Source of the DNA: Pseudomonas sp. N040
GTDB taxonomy: Bacteria > Pseudomonadota > Gammaproteobacteria > Pseudomonadales > Pseudomonadaceae
DNA: 64,000 bases
Direction: 5' to 3'
Assembly (NCBI RefSeq): GCF_015637705.1
Contig: NZ_JADOBE010000010.1
Location: 124,001-188,000 of the forward strand
Part shown: positions 20,410 to 29,311 of the stretch, piece after piece
Position numbering within the stretch: position 1 is the stretch's first letter
Layout of the letters: every line of letters starts with the position of its first letter
Made by a program: the position numbers and the translations under genes
The notes under the pieces: model-generated
What the model was told of the DNA's origin: nothing
The model's input: the letters and a program-made list of their open reading frames with translations, nothing else
The model's database searches: none

Positions 20410-20486
20410 TGGTCGGAGCGACAGGATTCGAACCTGCGACCTTCTCGTCCCGAACGAGACGCGCTACCAAGCTGCGCTACGCTCCG
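20410..20486 (-). tRNA. tRNA-Pro (anticodon CGG)
   Basis: It is 77 nt including encoded CCA. The acceptor stem CGGAGCG/CGCTCCG is perfect. The D-loop has AGCTTGGTAGCGC, the anticodon stem-loop is TCTCG-TTCGGGA-CGAGA (anticodon CGG, Pro) and the T-loop GGTTCGAATCC is canonical. Its 3' end points towards the restriction island, the orientation expected when a tRNA gene serves as an integration site, though no attachment-site duplication was found. Confidence 0.96.
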
Positions 20487-20499
20487 AAATCTGGCCGGA

Positions 20500-20527
20500 A
20501 TTCTACTCAAAAAGTGCGGCGGCACAA
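20500..20527 (-). promoter_or_regulatory. Promoter of tRNA-Pro
   Basis: On the minus strand, -35 TTGTGC (20527-20522), a 16-bp spacer and -10 TAGAAT (20505-20500) precede a GC-rich discriminator (CCGGCC), typical of stringently controlled tRNA promoters. It ends 14 bp before the tRNA 5' end. Confidence 0.6.
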
Positions 20528-20586
20528 GCACTTGGCGGGATTATTTTTGCCGCTGTGCCGGTTATGGGCTGGCTCGCACAAGTGGT

Positions 20587-20690
20587 TTTGCAGGGTGGGC
20601 GTAGGGTGGGCTTTAGCCCACCGCAACAAGGTGTCTGGCATTGCTGGGCTGAAGCCCACCCTACACCCTACGCCCACCCCGCGCGGGGAA
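20587..20690. repeat. Nested palindromes of the GTAGGGTGGG type
   Basis: GGGTGGGCGTAGGGTGGGCT...TTTAGCCCACC is mirrored by GGGCTGAAGCCCACCCTAC and ACCCTACGCCCACCCC. It is related to the repeats at 20151 and 57222 but shorter. It lies between the tRNA and the convergent end of mobA. Confidence 0.65.
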
Positions 20691-20734
20691 AAGCACGTTC
20701 AACCAATCACGCAGACAGAACCATTTTGCCGGCG

Positions 20735-21343
20735 TCAGGCATCTTTGCCCGGCTGCGGGCGGTCCTGCGCGGCCTGCTCGAGCAGTTGCGGGGTGTTCAG
20801 GTTGCTCAGTCGGGGGTCGTCCGCCGCGCAGTCCAGAGTCAGTGCACCGCTGCTGCGCAGGAAGCCCAGCGGGCTGCGCTGGCCGGCGTGCCAGGCGCTG
20901 TCCAGTTGCCCGCGCAGGGCGCGTGGCCACAGGCTGAACAGCGGTTGCCACTGGTCACCCTGGCGCAGCAGCACGGCGCGCTCGCCGGCAGCCTGCAGCA
21001 GGCGCTGCAGCAGTTCACGGTCGAGCAGCGGGGCATCGCAGGGCAAGACCAGCAGGTAGGGGTGCCGGGCGCACGCCAGGCCGGCGCGGATGCCGGCCAG
21101 CGGGCCGGGAAAATCGCCTTCGGCATCGCTCACCAGCTGGTCGGCATAGGGCGCATAGCGGGCCTGGTTGCGGTTGCAGGAGATGATCAGGTCGTCGCTG
21201 AGCGGGCGCACCTGCTCGTGCAGCCAGGCGATCAGCGGCTTGCCGCGCCATTCCAGCAGGCCCTTGTCGGCGCCGCCCATGCGCTGGCCGCGCCCGCCGG
21301 CGAGCAGCAGGATCGAGCAGGGCGGAAGGGGAGTGTGCGGCAT
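20735..21343 (-). CDS. mobA: Molybdenum cofactor guanylyltransferase
   Basis: The protein has 202 residues. It attaches GMP from GTP to molybdopterin to give the MGD cofactor used by DMSO-reductase-family enzymes. The signature [19 protein letters not shown] (residues about 11-29), [11 protein letters not shown] and [10 protein letters not shown] are all present, and the length fits. It is divergent from moaB-moeA across about 80 bp, so the molybdenum-cofactor genes form one divergent cluster. Confidence 0.95.
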   Translation of the reverse strand: MPHTPLPPCSILLLAGGRGQRMGGADKGLLEWRGKPLIAWLHEQVRPLSDDLIISCNRNQARYAPYADQLVSDAEGDFPGPLAGIRAGLACARHPYLLVLPCDAPLLDRELLQRLLQAAGERAVLLRQGDQWQPLFSLWPRALRGQLDSAWHAGQRSPLGFLRSSGALTLDCAADDPRLSNLNTPQLLEQAAQDRPQPGKDA

Positions 21344-21424
21344 CCGTGTTCTGCGTCATGGCGGGCAAAAGGGCCTGTGATATAACACCGGCCTGTCAAA
21401 TTGTCATCTCAACAGGAGGCCGTG

Positions 21425-21964
21425 ATGGGCCACAAGGAAGACTCCCCTTTCGTTCCGCTGGCAATCGCCGTGCTGACGGTCAGCGATACCCGCAGTTTCG
21501 AAACCGATACCTCCGGCCAGCTGCTGGTCGATCGGCTGAGCGCGGCCGGGCACCAGCTGGCTGCCCGGGTGCTGCTCAAGGATGACCTCTACCGGATTCG
21601 GGCCCAGGTGGCGGGCTGGATCGCCGAGGACGCCGTGCAGGTGGTGATCATCACCGGCGGCACCGGCTTTACCGGCCGCGACAGCACGCCGGAAGCGGTG
21701 GCCTGCCTGCTGGACAAACAGGTGGAGGGTTTCGGCGAGCTGTTCCGGCAGATTTCCGTGGCCGATATCGGCACCTCGACCATCCAGTCGCGCGCGCTGG
21801 CCGGACTGGCCAACGGCACCCTGGTCTGTTGCCTGCCGGGCTCGACCAATGCCTGCCGCACCGCCTGGGACGGCATCCTCGCCGAGCAGCTGGATGCGCG
21901 TCATCGGCCGTGCAATTTCGTGCCGCACCTGAAGGCTGTTGCCGCCTGTCCGAGCCGGGGTTGA
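21425..21964 (+). CDS. moaB: Molybdenum cofactor biosynthesis protein B
   Basis: The protein has 179 residues. ATG at 21425 is chosen because AGGAGG stands at 21414-21419; the frame is open to a TTG at 21401. It belongs to the MogA/MoaB family ([60 protein letters not shown]), which adenylylates molybdopterin or assists that step. moeA begins 3 bp after its stop. Confidence 0.95.
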   Translation: MGHKEDSPFVPLAIAVLTVSDTRSFETDTSGQLLVDRLSAAGHQLAARVLLKDDLYRIRAQVAGWIAEDAVQVVIITGGTGFTGRDSTPEAVACLLDKQVEGFGELFRQISVADIGTSTIQSRALAGLANGTLVCCLPGSTNACRTAWDGILAEQLDARHRPCNFVPHLKAVAACPSRG

Positions 21965-21967
21965 GCG

Positions 21968-23185
21968 ATGGATGACGGTTGCGCACAAGCGGGCCTGATG
22001 CCGGTCGAAGAGGCCCTGCAGCGCCTGCTGGCCCTGGCGGATGGCGCGCCGCTGGAGGCGTCCGAACGCCTGCCGCTGGCAGCGACGGATGGCCGGGTAC
22101 TGGCTGAAACACTGGTTGCCGGCCTGGATCTGCCGCCCTGGGACAACAGCGCCATGGATGGTTACGCGCTGCGCCTGGCCGACTGGCAGGGCGAACCCTT
22201 GCCGGTCAGCCAGCGGATTCTTGCCGGCAGCGCGCCGGAGCCGCTGGCCGTCGGCAGCTGTGCGCGGATCTTCACCGGCGCGCCGTTGCCGGCCGGCGCC
22301 GATTGCGTGGAAATGCAGGAGAACGTCGAGTTGCTGGCCGATGGCAGGGTGCGTTTTCTGCAGCCGCTGAAGGCGCGCCAGCACGTACGTCCGCAGGGCC
22401 AGGAAACCCGCCGCGGCGAGGTGGTACTGGAGGCGGGCACCCGCCTGACACCGCTCGAACTGGGCCTGGTCGCCAGTCTCGGGGTGGCCGCGGTGACCGT
22501 GCGCCGGGGCCTGCGGGTGGCGGTGCTGTCCACCGGCGACGAGCTGGTCGAGCCGGGCCGGACGCTGGGGCCGGGGCAGATCTACAACAGCAACCGACAG
22601 CTGCTGATCGGCTGGCTGCAGCGCCTGGGCTGCGAGGTGCTGGACGCCGGCATCCTGGCGGACGACCTGGCGGCCACCCGCGCGGCCCTGGCCGGTTTGC
22701 ACGACGCCGAGCTGATTCTGTCGACTGGCGGGGTATCGGTCGGCGAGGCCGACTTTCTTGGCGCAGCACTGCGCGAGGAAGGCGAGCTGGCGCTGTGGAA
22801 ACTGGCGATCAAGCCCGGCAAGCCGCTGACCTTCGGCCATTTCCGCGGGGTGCCGGTACTCGGCCTGCCGGGAAATCCGGCCTCCACGCTGGTGACCTTC
22901 GGCCTGCTGGCACGCCCCTATATCCTGCGCCGGATGGGGGTGCGGCAAGTCGAGCCGCTGGGTTTCAGCGTGCCCGCCGGGTTTGCCTGGAGCAAGCCGG
23001 GCAGCCGCCGCGAGTACCTGCGCGCGCAGGTGCAGTCCGGCCGCGCCGTGCTCTACCCGAACCAGAGCTCCGGCGTGCTGCGCAGCGCGGCCTGGGCCGA
23101 CGGGCTGGTCGAGGTGCGCGAGCACAGCACGCTGAGCGAGGGCGAGGCCGTGCGCTTTATCCCGTTCAGTGAGTTGCTGGGCTGA
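21968..23185 (+). CDS. moeA: Molybdopterin molybdenumtransferase
   Basis: The protein has 405 residues. MoeA inserts molybdate into adenylylated molybdopterin. Seen: DLPPWDNSAMDGYALR (about 58-73), RIFTGAPLPAGADCVEMQE, VLSTGDELVEPG, NSNRQLL, STGGVSVGEADF and LGLPGNPASTLVTF, all family hallmarks. It forms an operon with moaB and is followed by a REP element. Confidence 0.96.
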   Translation: MDDGCAQAGLMPVEEALQRLLALADGAPLEASERLPLAATDGRVLAETLVAGLDLPPWDNSAMDGYALRLADWQGEPLPVSQRILAGSAPEPLAVGSCARIFTGAPLPAGADCVEMQENVELLADGRVRFLQPLKARQHVRPQGQETRRGEVVLEAGTRLTPLELGLVASLGVAAVTVRRGLRVAVLSTGDELVEPGRTLGPGQIYNSNRQLLIGWLQRLGCEVLDAGILADDLAATRAALAGLHDAELILSTGGVSVGEADFLGAALREEGELALWKLAIKPGKPLTFGHFRGVPVLGLPGNPASTLVTFGLLARPYILRRMGVRQVEPLGFSVPAGFAWSKPGSRREYLRAQVQSGRAVLYPNQSSGVLRSAAWADGLVEVREHSTLSEGEAVRFIPFSELLG

Positions 23186-23211
23186 GCGCCAGTGACGAGA
23201 GCAGGCCAGCC

Positions 23212-23272
23212 GTAGGAGCCAGCTTGCTGGCGATTTCGCTGCGCAGGCGATCGCCAGCAAGCTGGCTCCTAC
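23212..23272. repeat. REP pair (perfect 23-bp inverted repeat)
   Basis: GTAGGAGCCAGCTTGCTGGC... at 23212-23234 is the exact reverse complement of 23250-23272, with a 15-bp loop. It lies between the convergent moeA and AraC genes. Confidence 0.85.
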
Positions 23273-23297
23273 AGGCATATTTCTGCTGTGTCGCTGA

Positions 23298-24320
23298 TCA
23301 GCCAGCCTTGTGCCGTTCGCGGTACTCGCCGGGCGTCATGCCGGTCCAGCCTTTGAAGCTGCGGTGAAACGAGCGTGCTTCGCTGAAGCCCAGGTAGCTG
23401 GCGATGTCCTGGATCGGCAGGTCGCTGCGCAGCAGGTAGTGCTCGGCCAGTTCCTGGCGCAGTTCGTCGAGGATTTCCTGGTAGCTGGTGCCGGCCTGCT
23501 GCAGGTGGCGCTGCAGCGTGCGCTCGGTCATGTGGAACTTTTCGGCCACCCGTTCCTTGCGCGGCAGGCCGTCCTTGAGCAGCAGGCGCAGGGCGTTCTT
23601 CACCCGGACCGGCAGCGGTTCGTCGTCATTGATGCCGGCCATCAGCGCCAGCGCGTGTTCTTCGAGGGTGCGCAGCAGGTTGGCGTCGGCCTGGCGCAGC
23701 GGGATCTGCAGGTGTTCGGGCAGGGTGACCAGGGCACTGCACGGTTGTGCAAATCTGACCGGGCAGCCAAACAGCTGCCGGTACTCGGCGAGCTCGGTGC
23801 CGTCCGGCTGGGCGTGCTCGAACCAGACCTCTTGCGGTGACAGCTCGGTATCGGCGATCCAGCGCGCATACAGCAGCCATGAAGCCAGCACGTGCTCGAC
23901 CATCTGCCGGCGCAGTTCGCTGTCGCGATGGCGGCAGTTCCAGATCAGCCGGATCTGCCCGCCATCGCTCTCGATGCGGCTGACGCCCATGTCACCCACC
24001 AGCTTTTCGTAGGGCACGATGCGGCTCATGGCCTCGCCGAGGGTGGCGCAGTTCATGGTGATGTAGCCGAGTACGCTCCAGGTGCCGGGCTGGACAAAGC
24101 GTGCCGCATGCAGGCCGACCAGCCGGTCCGTGGTGTTTTTCAGCAAGTAGGCGAGCAGCCGCTCCAGCACGATCGAAGACAGGCGCTTGCCGTTGTCGGC
24201 CACGTCGGCCGGGCTGAGGCCGATGGCTGCCAGCACCACGCGGCTATCCAGCCCCAGCTGTTCGGCCTGACGCAGGTAGGTGAGCAGGGCGGGTACGGAG
24301 ATGAAGCCGAGGCTATCCAT
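23298..24320 (-). CDS. AraC-family regulator (arabinose-binding-type N-terminus)
   Basis: The protein has 340 residues from the ATG at 24320 (MDSLGFISVPALLTYL). An N-terminal AraC_binding_2/arabinose-type domain (LGLDSRVVLAAIGLSPADV, LGYITMNCATLGEAMSRI) is followed by a C-terminal double helix-turn-helix (VAEKFHMTERTLQRHLQQAG, IQDIASYLGFSEARSFHRSFKGWTGMTPGEYR). It is divergent from the flavoprotein-GlpD-kinase operon across 128 bp and is its likely regulator. Confidence 0.9.
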   Translation of the reverse strand: MDSLGFISVPALLTYLRQAEQLGLDSRVVLAAIGLSPADVADNGKRLSSIVLERLLAYLLKNTTDRLVGLHAARFVQPGTWSVLGYITMNCATLGEAMSRIVPYEKLVGDMGVSRIESDGGQIRLIWNCRHRDSELRRQMVEHVLASWLLYARWIADTELSPQEVWFEHAQPDGTELAEYRQLFGCPVRFAQPCSALVTLPEHLQIPLRQADANLLRTLEEHALALMAGINDDEPLPVRVKNALRLLLKDGLPRKERVAEKFHMTERTLQRHLQQAGTSYQEILDELRQELAEHYLLRSDLPIQDIASYLGFSEARSFHRSFKGWTGMTPGEYRERHKAG

Positions 24321-24448
24321 GGGCGTTCTGGGTTGGGCTGGCGTGATTGGCCACAGCGGCTGGCATGATTCGACAGTGACGCCGTGTTGCGGGCGGCTAG
24401 TATAGGCGGCGGTCATTGGTGATCGGAATAGCTTTGGAGAGCACGTGC

Positions 24449-26053
24449 ATGCGGCGTTGGAACGGTTGGGGTGAAGAAAGCACAGTGGTGGAATTGCCGG
24501 CACACGGCGCGGCTTTCCTGGGTGAGCTGGTGGGTGCTGGTCAGGTACTGGCGGATGCCACGCTGGAGCAGGTGCTGGCGCAGGTGCCGGCTTCGCGCAT
24601 CAGCGCCCCGCATACACTGATCAGCCTCGACGCGGTAGTCCGCGTGCGGCATGCCCGCGGGCAGAGCCTGCCGGATTGGCTGGCCATGCGCGAAGGGCGC
24701 TTCGGGGTGTTTCCCGACGGTGTGGCGCTGCCGGAAACGGCGGCGCAGATCCGCGAGCTGCTGGCCTGGGCCCAGCAGCAGGAGGTGATCCTGATTCCCT
24801 ACGGCGGCGGCACCTCGGTGGCCGGGCATATCAATCCGCAGGCCAGTGCCAAGCCGGTGGTGACGCTGTCGCTGGAACGCATGAACCGGCTGCTCGAGCT
24901 GGATGAAGAGAGCCTGATCGCCACCTTCGGTCCGGGCGCCAACGGCCCGCAGGTGGAAAGCCAGCTGCGCGCCCGTGGCTACACGCTGGGGCATTTCCCG
25001 CAGTCGTGGGAACTCTCGACTCTCGGTGGCTGGGTGGCCAGCCGTTCCAGCGGCCAGCAGTCGCTGCGCTACGGGCGCATCGAGCAGCTGTTCGCCGGCG
25101 GCACGCTGGAAACCTTTGCCGGCAGCCTGAACCTGCCGACCTTCCCGGCCTCCGCCGCCGGGCCCGACCTGCGCGAGATGCTGCTGGGTTCGGAAGGGCG
25201 CTTCGGGGTGATTTCCGAGGTGCGCGTGCGGGTCAGCAAGCTGGCCGAGGAAGAAAAGTTCTACGCCGTGTTCCTGCCCGACTGGCCGCGTGCGCTGCAG
25301 GCCATCCGCACACTGGTGCAGGCGCGGGTGCCGCTGTCGATGCTGCGCCTGTCGAATGCCATCGAGACCGAAACCCAGCTGGCGCTGGCCGGTCATCCGG
25401 GCCAGATCGCCTGGCTGGAGCGCTATCTGGCCCTGCGCGGGGCGCGCGAAGGCAAGTGCATGCTGACCTTCGGCGTGACCGGCAATCGTCGGCAGAACGC
25501 ATTGTCGGTACGCCAGGCCAAGCAGCACCTGAAGGTCTTCGGCGGCGTGTTCACCGGCACCCTGCTGGGCAAGAAATGGTCCGAAGGGCGCTTTCGCTTC
25601 CCCTACCTGCGCCATGGCCTGTGGGAAGCCGGCTATGCGGTGGATACCCTGGAAACCGCCACCGACTGGGCGAATGTCGACAGCCTGCTGAACAAGCTGG
25701 AAAACAGCCTGCGCAGCGCGCTGGCCGATGAAGGCGAGCAGGTGCATGTGTTTACCCACCTGTCGCACGTGTATGGCGAGGGGTCGAGCATCTACACCAG
25801 CTATGTGTTCCGCCCGGGCAACAGCTACGCAGCGGCCATGGCGCGCTGGCAGAAACTCAAGCACTCGGCCTGCCAGGCCATCGTCAACAATGGTGGCACC
25901 ATCAGCCACCAGCATGGCGTGGGCCGCGACCACGCACCTTACTTGCCGGTGGAGAAGGGCGCGCTGGGCATTGCTGCCTTGCAGGCGCTGTCGACGCATT
26001 TCGATCCGGATCAGCGGCTGGCTCCGGGCGTGCTCCTGCAGAGCCAAGCATGA
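24449..26053 (+). CDS. FAD-linked oxidase of the alkyl-DHAP synthase family
   Basis: The protein has 534 residues; ATG at 24449 is preceded by GGAGA at 24436. The N-terminus MRRWNGWG matches alkyldihydroxyacetonephosphate synthase (AGPS). The PCMH/VAO FAD domain shows IPYGGGTSVAGH, LGHFPQSWELSTLGGWVASRSSGQQS, and GPDLREMLLGSEGRFGVISE. The C-terminal cap has NNGGTISHQHGVGRDH, like the NGGSLSHHHGVG of AGPS. AGPS exchanges the acyl group of acyl-DHAP for a fatty alcohol; bacterial relatives may do other chemistry. The stop overlaps the next start (ATGA at 26050), and a GlpD-like enzyme and a sugar-alcohol kinase follow, so a glycerol- or ether-lipid-related substrate is plausible. Confidence 0.85.
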   Translation: MRRWNGWGEESTVVELPAHGAAFLGELVGAGQVLADATLEQVLAQVPASRISAPHTLISLDAVVRVRHARGQSLPDWLAMREGRFGVFPDGVALPETAAQIRELLAWAQQQEVILIPYGGGTSVAGHINPQASAKPVVTLSLERMNRLLELDEESLIATFGPGANGPQVESQLRARGYTLGHFPQSWELSTLGGWVASRSSGQQSLRYGRIEQLFAGGTLETFAGSLNLPTFPASAAGPDLREMLLGSEGRFGVISEVRVRVSKLAEEEKFYAVFLPDWPRALQAIRTLVQARVPLSMLRLSNAIETETQLALAGHPGQIAWLERYLALRGAREGKCMLTFGVTGNRRQNALSVRQAKQHLKVFGGVFTGTLLGKKWSEGRFRFPYLRHGLWEAGYAVDTLETATDWANVDSLLNKLENSLRSALADEGEQVHVFTHLSHVYGEGSSIYTSYVFRPGNSYAAAMARWQKLKHSACQAIVNNGGTISHQHGVGRDHAPYLPVEKGALGIAALQALSTHFDPDQRLAPGVLLQSQA

Positions 26054-27627
26054 TGCTCTGGAATGCCGCCTGGCGCGAGAAGGTGCTGCCGGAACTGGCA
26101 GAACGTGACTGGGACCTGATCGTGGTCGGTGGCGGCATCAGCGGCGCCGGCATCCTCCGCGAGGCGGCGCGGCGTGGCTGGAGCTGCCTGCTGCTGGAGC
26201 AGCGCGATTTTGCCTGGGGCACCTCCAGCCGCTCGTCGAAGATGGTGCACGGCGGGCTGCGCTATATCGCCAAGGGCCAGTTCGGCCTGACCCGCGATTC
26301 GGTGCGCGAGCGCCAGCGCCTGCTGGAAGAGGCGCCGGGGCTGGTCGATCCGCTGAGTTTCCTGTTCCCGCACTATCAGGGCCAGTTCCCCGGGCCGCGG
26401 GTGTTCGGCGGGCTGCTGGCGCTGTACGACGCCCTGGCCGGCAAGCGCAACCACCTGTACTACCCGCTGCAGCAGTTGCGCTACCTGCTGCCCGGCATCA
26501 AGGAGCAGGGCCTGGCCGGCGCCACGCGCTTCCAGGATGCGGTGACCGACGATGCGCGGCTGGTGCTGCGTGTACTCGGCGAGGCGCGCGCCGAAGGCGG
26601 CGAAGCACTCAACGGGATGCGCGTGGTCGAGTTGCTGCGCGAGGCGGACAAGGTCTGCGGCGTGCTGGCCGAGGATGCTGAAAGCGGCCGGCGCTTCAGC
26701 TTTCGCAGCCGCGCGGTGGCGCAGGCCACCGGTGCCTGGGCCGATGCCCTGCGCAAACAGGACGGCCCCGAACATATCCGTCCGCTGCGCGGCAGCCATC
26801 TGCTGTTGCCGCACTGGCGCTTGCCGGTGGCGCATGCGATCAGCTTCATGCACGCCGCCGACCGGCGCCCGGTGTTTGTCTTCCCCTGGGAGGGCGCCAC
26901 GGTCATCGGCACCACCGACCTCGACCACCACGAGTCGCTGGAACAGGACGCGCGCATCACGGCGGAGGAGGTGGATTACCTGCTGGCGGCCTGCGCCCAG
27001 CAGTTTCCGGCGGCGCAGGTGCGCCGCGCGGATGTGCTGTCGAGCTGGGCCGGGGTGCGTCCGGTGGTCAGCGAGGGGGATGACAGCGCGGCCCCTTCGG
27101 ATGAAAAACGCGAGCACATGCTCTGGGTCGAGCCGGGCTGCGTGACCCTGGCCGGCGGCAAGCTGACCACCTTCCGCCTGCTGGCGCTGGAGGTGTTGCA
27201 GGCTTGCGCGGCGTTTGTCGGCAAGCCGGTGGAAGATTACGGCCAGGCGGTGTTCCGCCCGCTGCCGCCATTCGCACTGCCCGGTCTGACGGCCACGCAG
27301 CAGCGTCGCCTGAGTGGGCGGCATGGCCTGGCCTTGCCGCAGGTGGCGGCGCTGCTGGAGGAAGTCGGCCAGCAGGCGGTTGGCAGTCTCGATACGCTCT
27401 GGGCGGAACTGGCACACGCCTGCGACAACGAGCTGGTGCTGCATCTGGACGACCTGTTGCTGCGCCGTACGCGCATCGGCCTGTTGCTGGCCAATGGCGC
27501 GGGCGCCGAACTGGCGCAGGTGCGTGCCCTGTGCCAGCCGCGACTGGGCTGGAGCGATGCGCGCTGGGAGCAGGAAGAGCAGGACTACCTGCAACTCTGG
27601 CAGCGCTGTTACAGCCTGCCTTTGTAG
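26050..27627 (+). CDS. Glycerol-3-phosphate dehydrogenase-like FAD oxidoreductase
   Basis: The protein has 525 residues. It begins with a Rossmann FAD site DLIVVGGGISGAGILREAARRG (about 17-38). Next is WGTSSRSSKMVHGGLRYIAKGQFGL, the GlpD signature, then FVFPWEGATVIGTTDLDHHE, SSWAGVRPVV and a C-terminal domain with GGKLTTFRLLA. GlpD enzymes oxidise sn-glycerol-3-phosphate to DHAP, passing electrons to quinone at the inner membrane. The operon context (AGPS-like and FGGY kinase) suggests a paralog serving a dedicated pathway rather than the housekeeping glp regulon. It overlaps the preceding gene by 4 bp. Confidence 0.9.
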   Translation: MMLWNAAWREKVLPELAERDWDLIVVGGGISGAGILREAARRGWSCLLLEQRDFAWGTSSRSSKMVHGGLRYIAKGQFGLTRDSVRERQRLLEEAPGLVDPLSFLFPHYQGQFPGPRVFGGLLALYDALAGKRNHLYYPLQQLRYLLPGIKEQGLAGATRFQDAVTDDARLVLRVLGEARAEGGEALNGMRVVELLREADKVCGVLAEDAESGRRFSFRSRAVAQATGAWADALRKQDGPEHIRPLRGSHLLLPHWRLPVAHAISFMHAADRRPVFVFPWEGATVIGTTDLDHHESLEQDARITAEEVDYLLAACAQQFPAAQVRRADVLSSWAGVRPVVSEGDDSAAPSDEKREHMLWVEPGCVTLAGGKLTTFRLLALEVLQACAAFVGKPVEDYGQAVFRPLPPFALPGLTATQQRRLSGRHGLALPQVAALLEEVGQQAVGSLDTLWAELAHACDNELVLHLDDLLLRRTRIGLLLANGAGAELAQVRALCQPRLGWSDARWEQEEQDYLQLWQRCYSLPL

Positions 27628-27689
27628 GAGCCAGCTTGCTGGCGATTGCTCTGCTGCGGGGCATTGATCGCCAGCAAGCTGGCTCCTAC
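27624..27689. repeat. REP pair between operon genes
   Basis: It has the same 23-bp arms as the element at 23212: GTAGGAGCCAGCTTGCTGGC... at 27624 and ...CCAGCAAGCTGGCTCCTAC ending at 27689. Its first base overlaps the stop codon of the GlpD-like gene, and it ends 27 bp before the kinase start, so it may affect mRNA stability within the operon. Confidence 0.85.
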
Positions 27690-27716
27690 AGGAATACGAA
27701 TCATGGAGCGTGACAC

Positions 27717-29276
27717 TTGAACGATAAACCCTACCTGCTGGCCATCGACAACGGCACCCAGAGCGTGCGCGCGCTGCTGTTCGACCTGCAGGGCAACCTG
27801 GTCGGCAAGGGCAAGGTTGAGCTGGTTCCCTACTTTTCCACCGAGCCCGGCTGGGCCGAGCAGGATCCCGAGTATTACTGGCGCAGCCTCGGCGAGGCGT
27901 GCCAGAAGCTCTGGGATTCGGTCGATATCGACCGCAGTCAGATTCGCGGCGTGTCGCTGACCACCCAGCGCGGCAGCCTGATCAACGTGGATGCCGCCGG
28001 CAACCCGTTGCGCCCGGCGATACTCTGGCTCGACCAGCGCCGCGCCGCGGTGCGCGGCAAGATCAAGGGCCCCTGGGGCTGGCTGTTCAAGCTGATCGGT
28101 GAAGAGCAGACCATCGATTACTTCCGCGCCCAGGCCGAGGCCAACTGGATTGCGCAGAACCAACCGGAGGTGTGGGCAAAGACGCACAAGTTCCTGCTGC
28201 TCTCGGGCTTTCTCACCCATCGCCTGACCGGCCGCTTCGCCGACTCGGTCGGCAGTTGCGTGGCCTACCTGCCGTTCGACTACAAGCGCCTCAAGTGGGC
28301 CTGCGCGCGTGACTGGAAATGGCAGGCGATGCCGGTTACACCGTCAATGCTGCCCGAGCTGGTCAAGCCGGGCGAGCAGATCGGCAGCATCAGCGCCGAA
28401 GCCAGCCGGCACACCGGTATCCCGGAAGGCTTGCCGCTGATTGCCGCCGCCTCCGACAAGGCCTGCGAAGTGATTGGCTCAGGCGGGGTGGAGCCGAGCA
28501 CGGCCTGCCTGTCCTATGGCACCACGGCGACCATCAACACCACGCGCAGCAGCTACCTGGAAACCGTGCCGCTGATTCCGCCATACCCGGCGGCGATTCC
28601 GGACCGCTACAACACCGAAGTGATGATCTTCCGCGGGTTCTGGATGGTCAGCTGGTTCAAGGAACAGTTCGGCCATGCCGAGCGCCAGCGCGGGCTGGAG
28701 CTGGGCGTGGAGGCGGAAAGCCTGTTCGACGAACTGGTTGCCAGCGTGCCGCCCGGTTCCATGGGCCTGATGCTGCAACCCTACTGGTCGCCGGGCATCC
28801 GCGAGCCGGGGCTGGAAGCCAAGGGCGCGATCATCGGCTTTGGCGACGTGCACACCCGCGCGCACCTGTATCGCGCCATCCTCGAAGGGTTGGCCTACGC
28901 CCTGCGCCAGGGCAAGGAAAAGATCGAGAAGCGCTCGGGGACGCGCATCACCCGCCTGCGCGTATCCGGTGGCGGCTCGCAGAGCGATGCGGCCATGCAG
29001 CTGACCGCGGATATCTTCGGCCTGCCCGCCGAGCGCCCGCATACCTACGAAACCTCCGGCCTCGGCGCGGCGATCGACTGCGCGGTCGGCCTCGGCCTGC
29101 ACCCGGACTTTCCCACGGCGATCGCCGCCATGACCCGGGTGGGGCGGGTATTCGAACCCGATCCCGAGGCCCATGCGGTCTACCAGCGGCTCTATCGCCA
29201 GGTCTACCAGCGCATGTATCGTCGCCTGCAGCCGCTCTATCGCAGTATCCGCGCGATCACCGGCTACCCGGCCTGA
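27717..29276 (+). CDS. FGGY-family carbohydrate kinase
   Basis: The protein has 519 residues, with a TTG start preceded by GGAG at 27704. FGGY fold: N-terminal YLLAIDNGTQSVRALLFD, PAILWLDQRR, SYGTTATINTTRS, and C-terminal LRVSGGGSQSDAAMQLTADIFGLP. The family phosphorylates sugars or polyols (glycerol, xylulose, ribulose). Sequence alone does not settle the substrate. Together with the GlpD-like enzyme, it could phosphorylate glycerol or a glycerol ether for the dehydrogenase. Confidence 0.9.
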   Translation: MNDKPYLLAIDNGTQSVRALLFDLQGNLVGKGKVELVPYFSTEPGWAEQDPEYYWRSLGEACQKLWDSVDIDRSQIRGVSLTTQRGSLINVDAAGNPLRPAILWLDQRRAAVRGKIKGPWGWLFKLIGEEQTIDYFRAQAEANWIAQNQPEVWAKTHKFLLLSGFLTHRLTGRFADSVGSCVAYLPFDYKRLKWACARDWKWQAMPVTPSMLPELVKPGEQIGSISAEASRHTGIPEGLPLIAAASDKACEVIGSGGVEPSTACLSYGTTATINTTRSSYLETVPLIPPYPAAIPDRYNTEVMIFRGFWMVSWFKEQFGHAERQRGLELGVEAESLFDELVASVPPGSMGLMLQPYWSPGIREPGLEAKGAIIGFGDVHTRAHLYRAILEGLAYALRQGKEKIEKRSGTRITRLRVSGGGSQSDAAMQLTADIFGLPAERPHTYETSGLGAAIDCAVGLGLHPDFPTAIAAMTRVGRVFEPDPEAHAVYQRLYRQVYQRMYRRLQPLYRSIRAITGYPA

Positions 29277-29311
29277 GCTGTCAGCCGGTGATCTGAATGG
29301 AGCCCCCGAAC

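Noticed and set aside
24413..27594. Long minus-strand frames opposite the AGPS-like and GlpD-like genes
   Set aside because: They lack any motif and are explained by the GC-rich third codon positions of the real genes.
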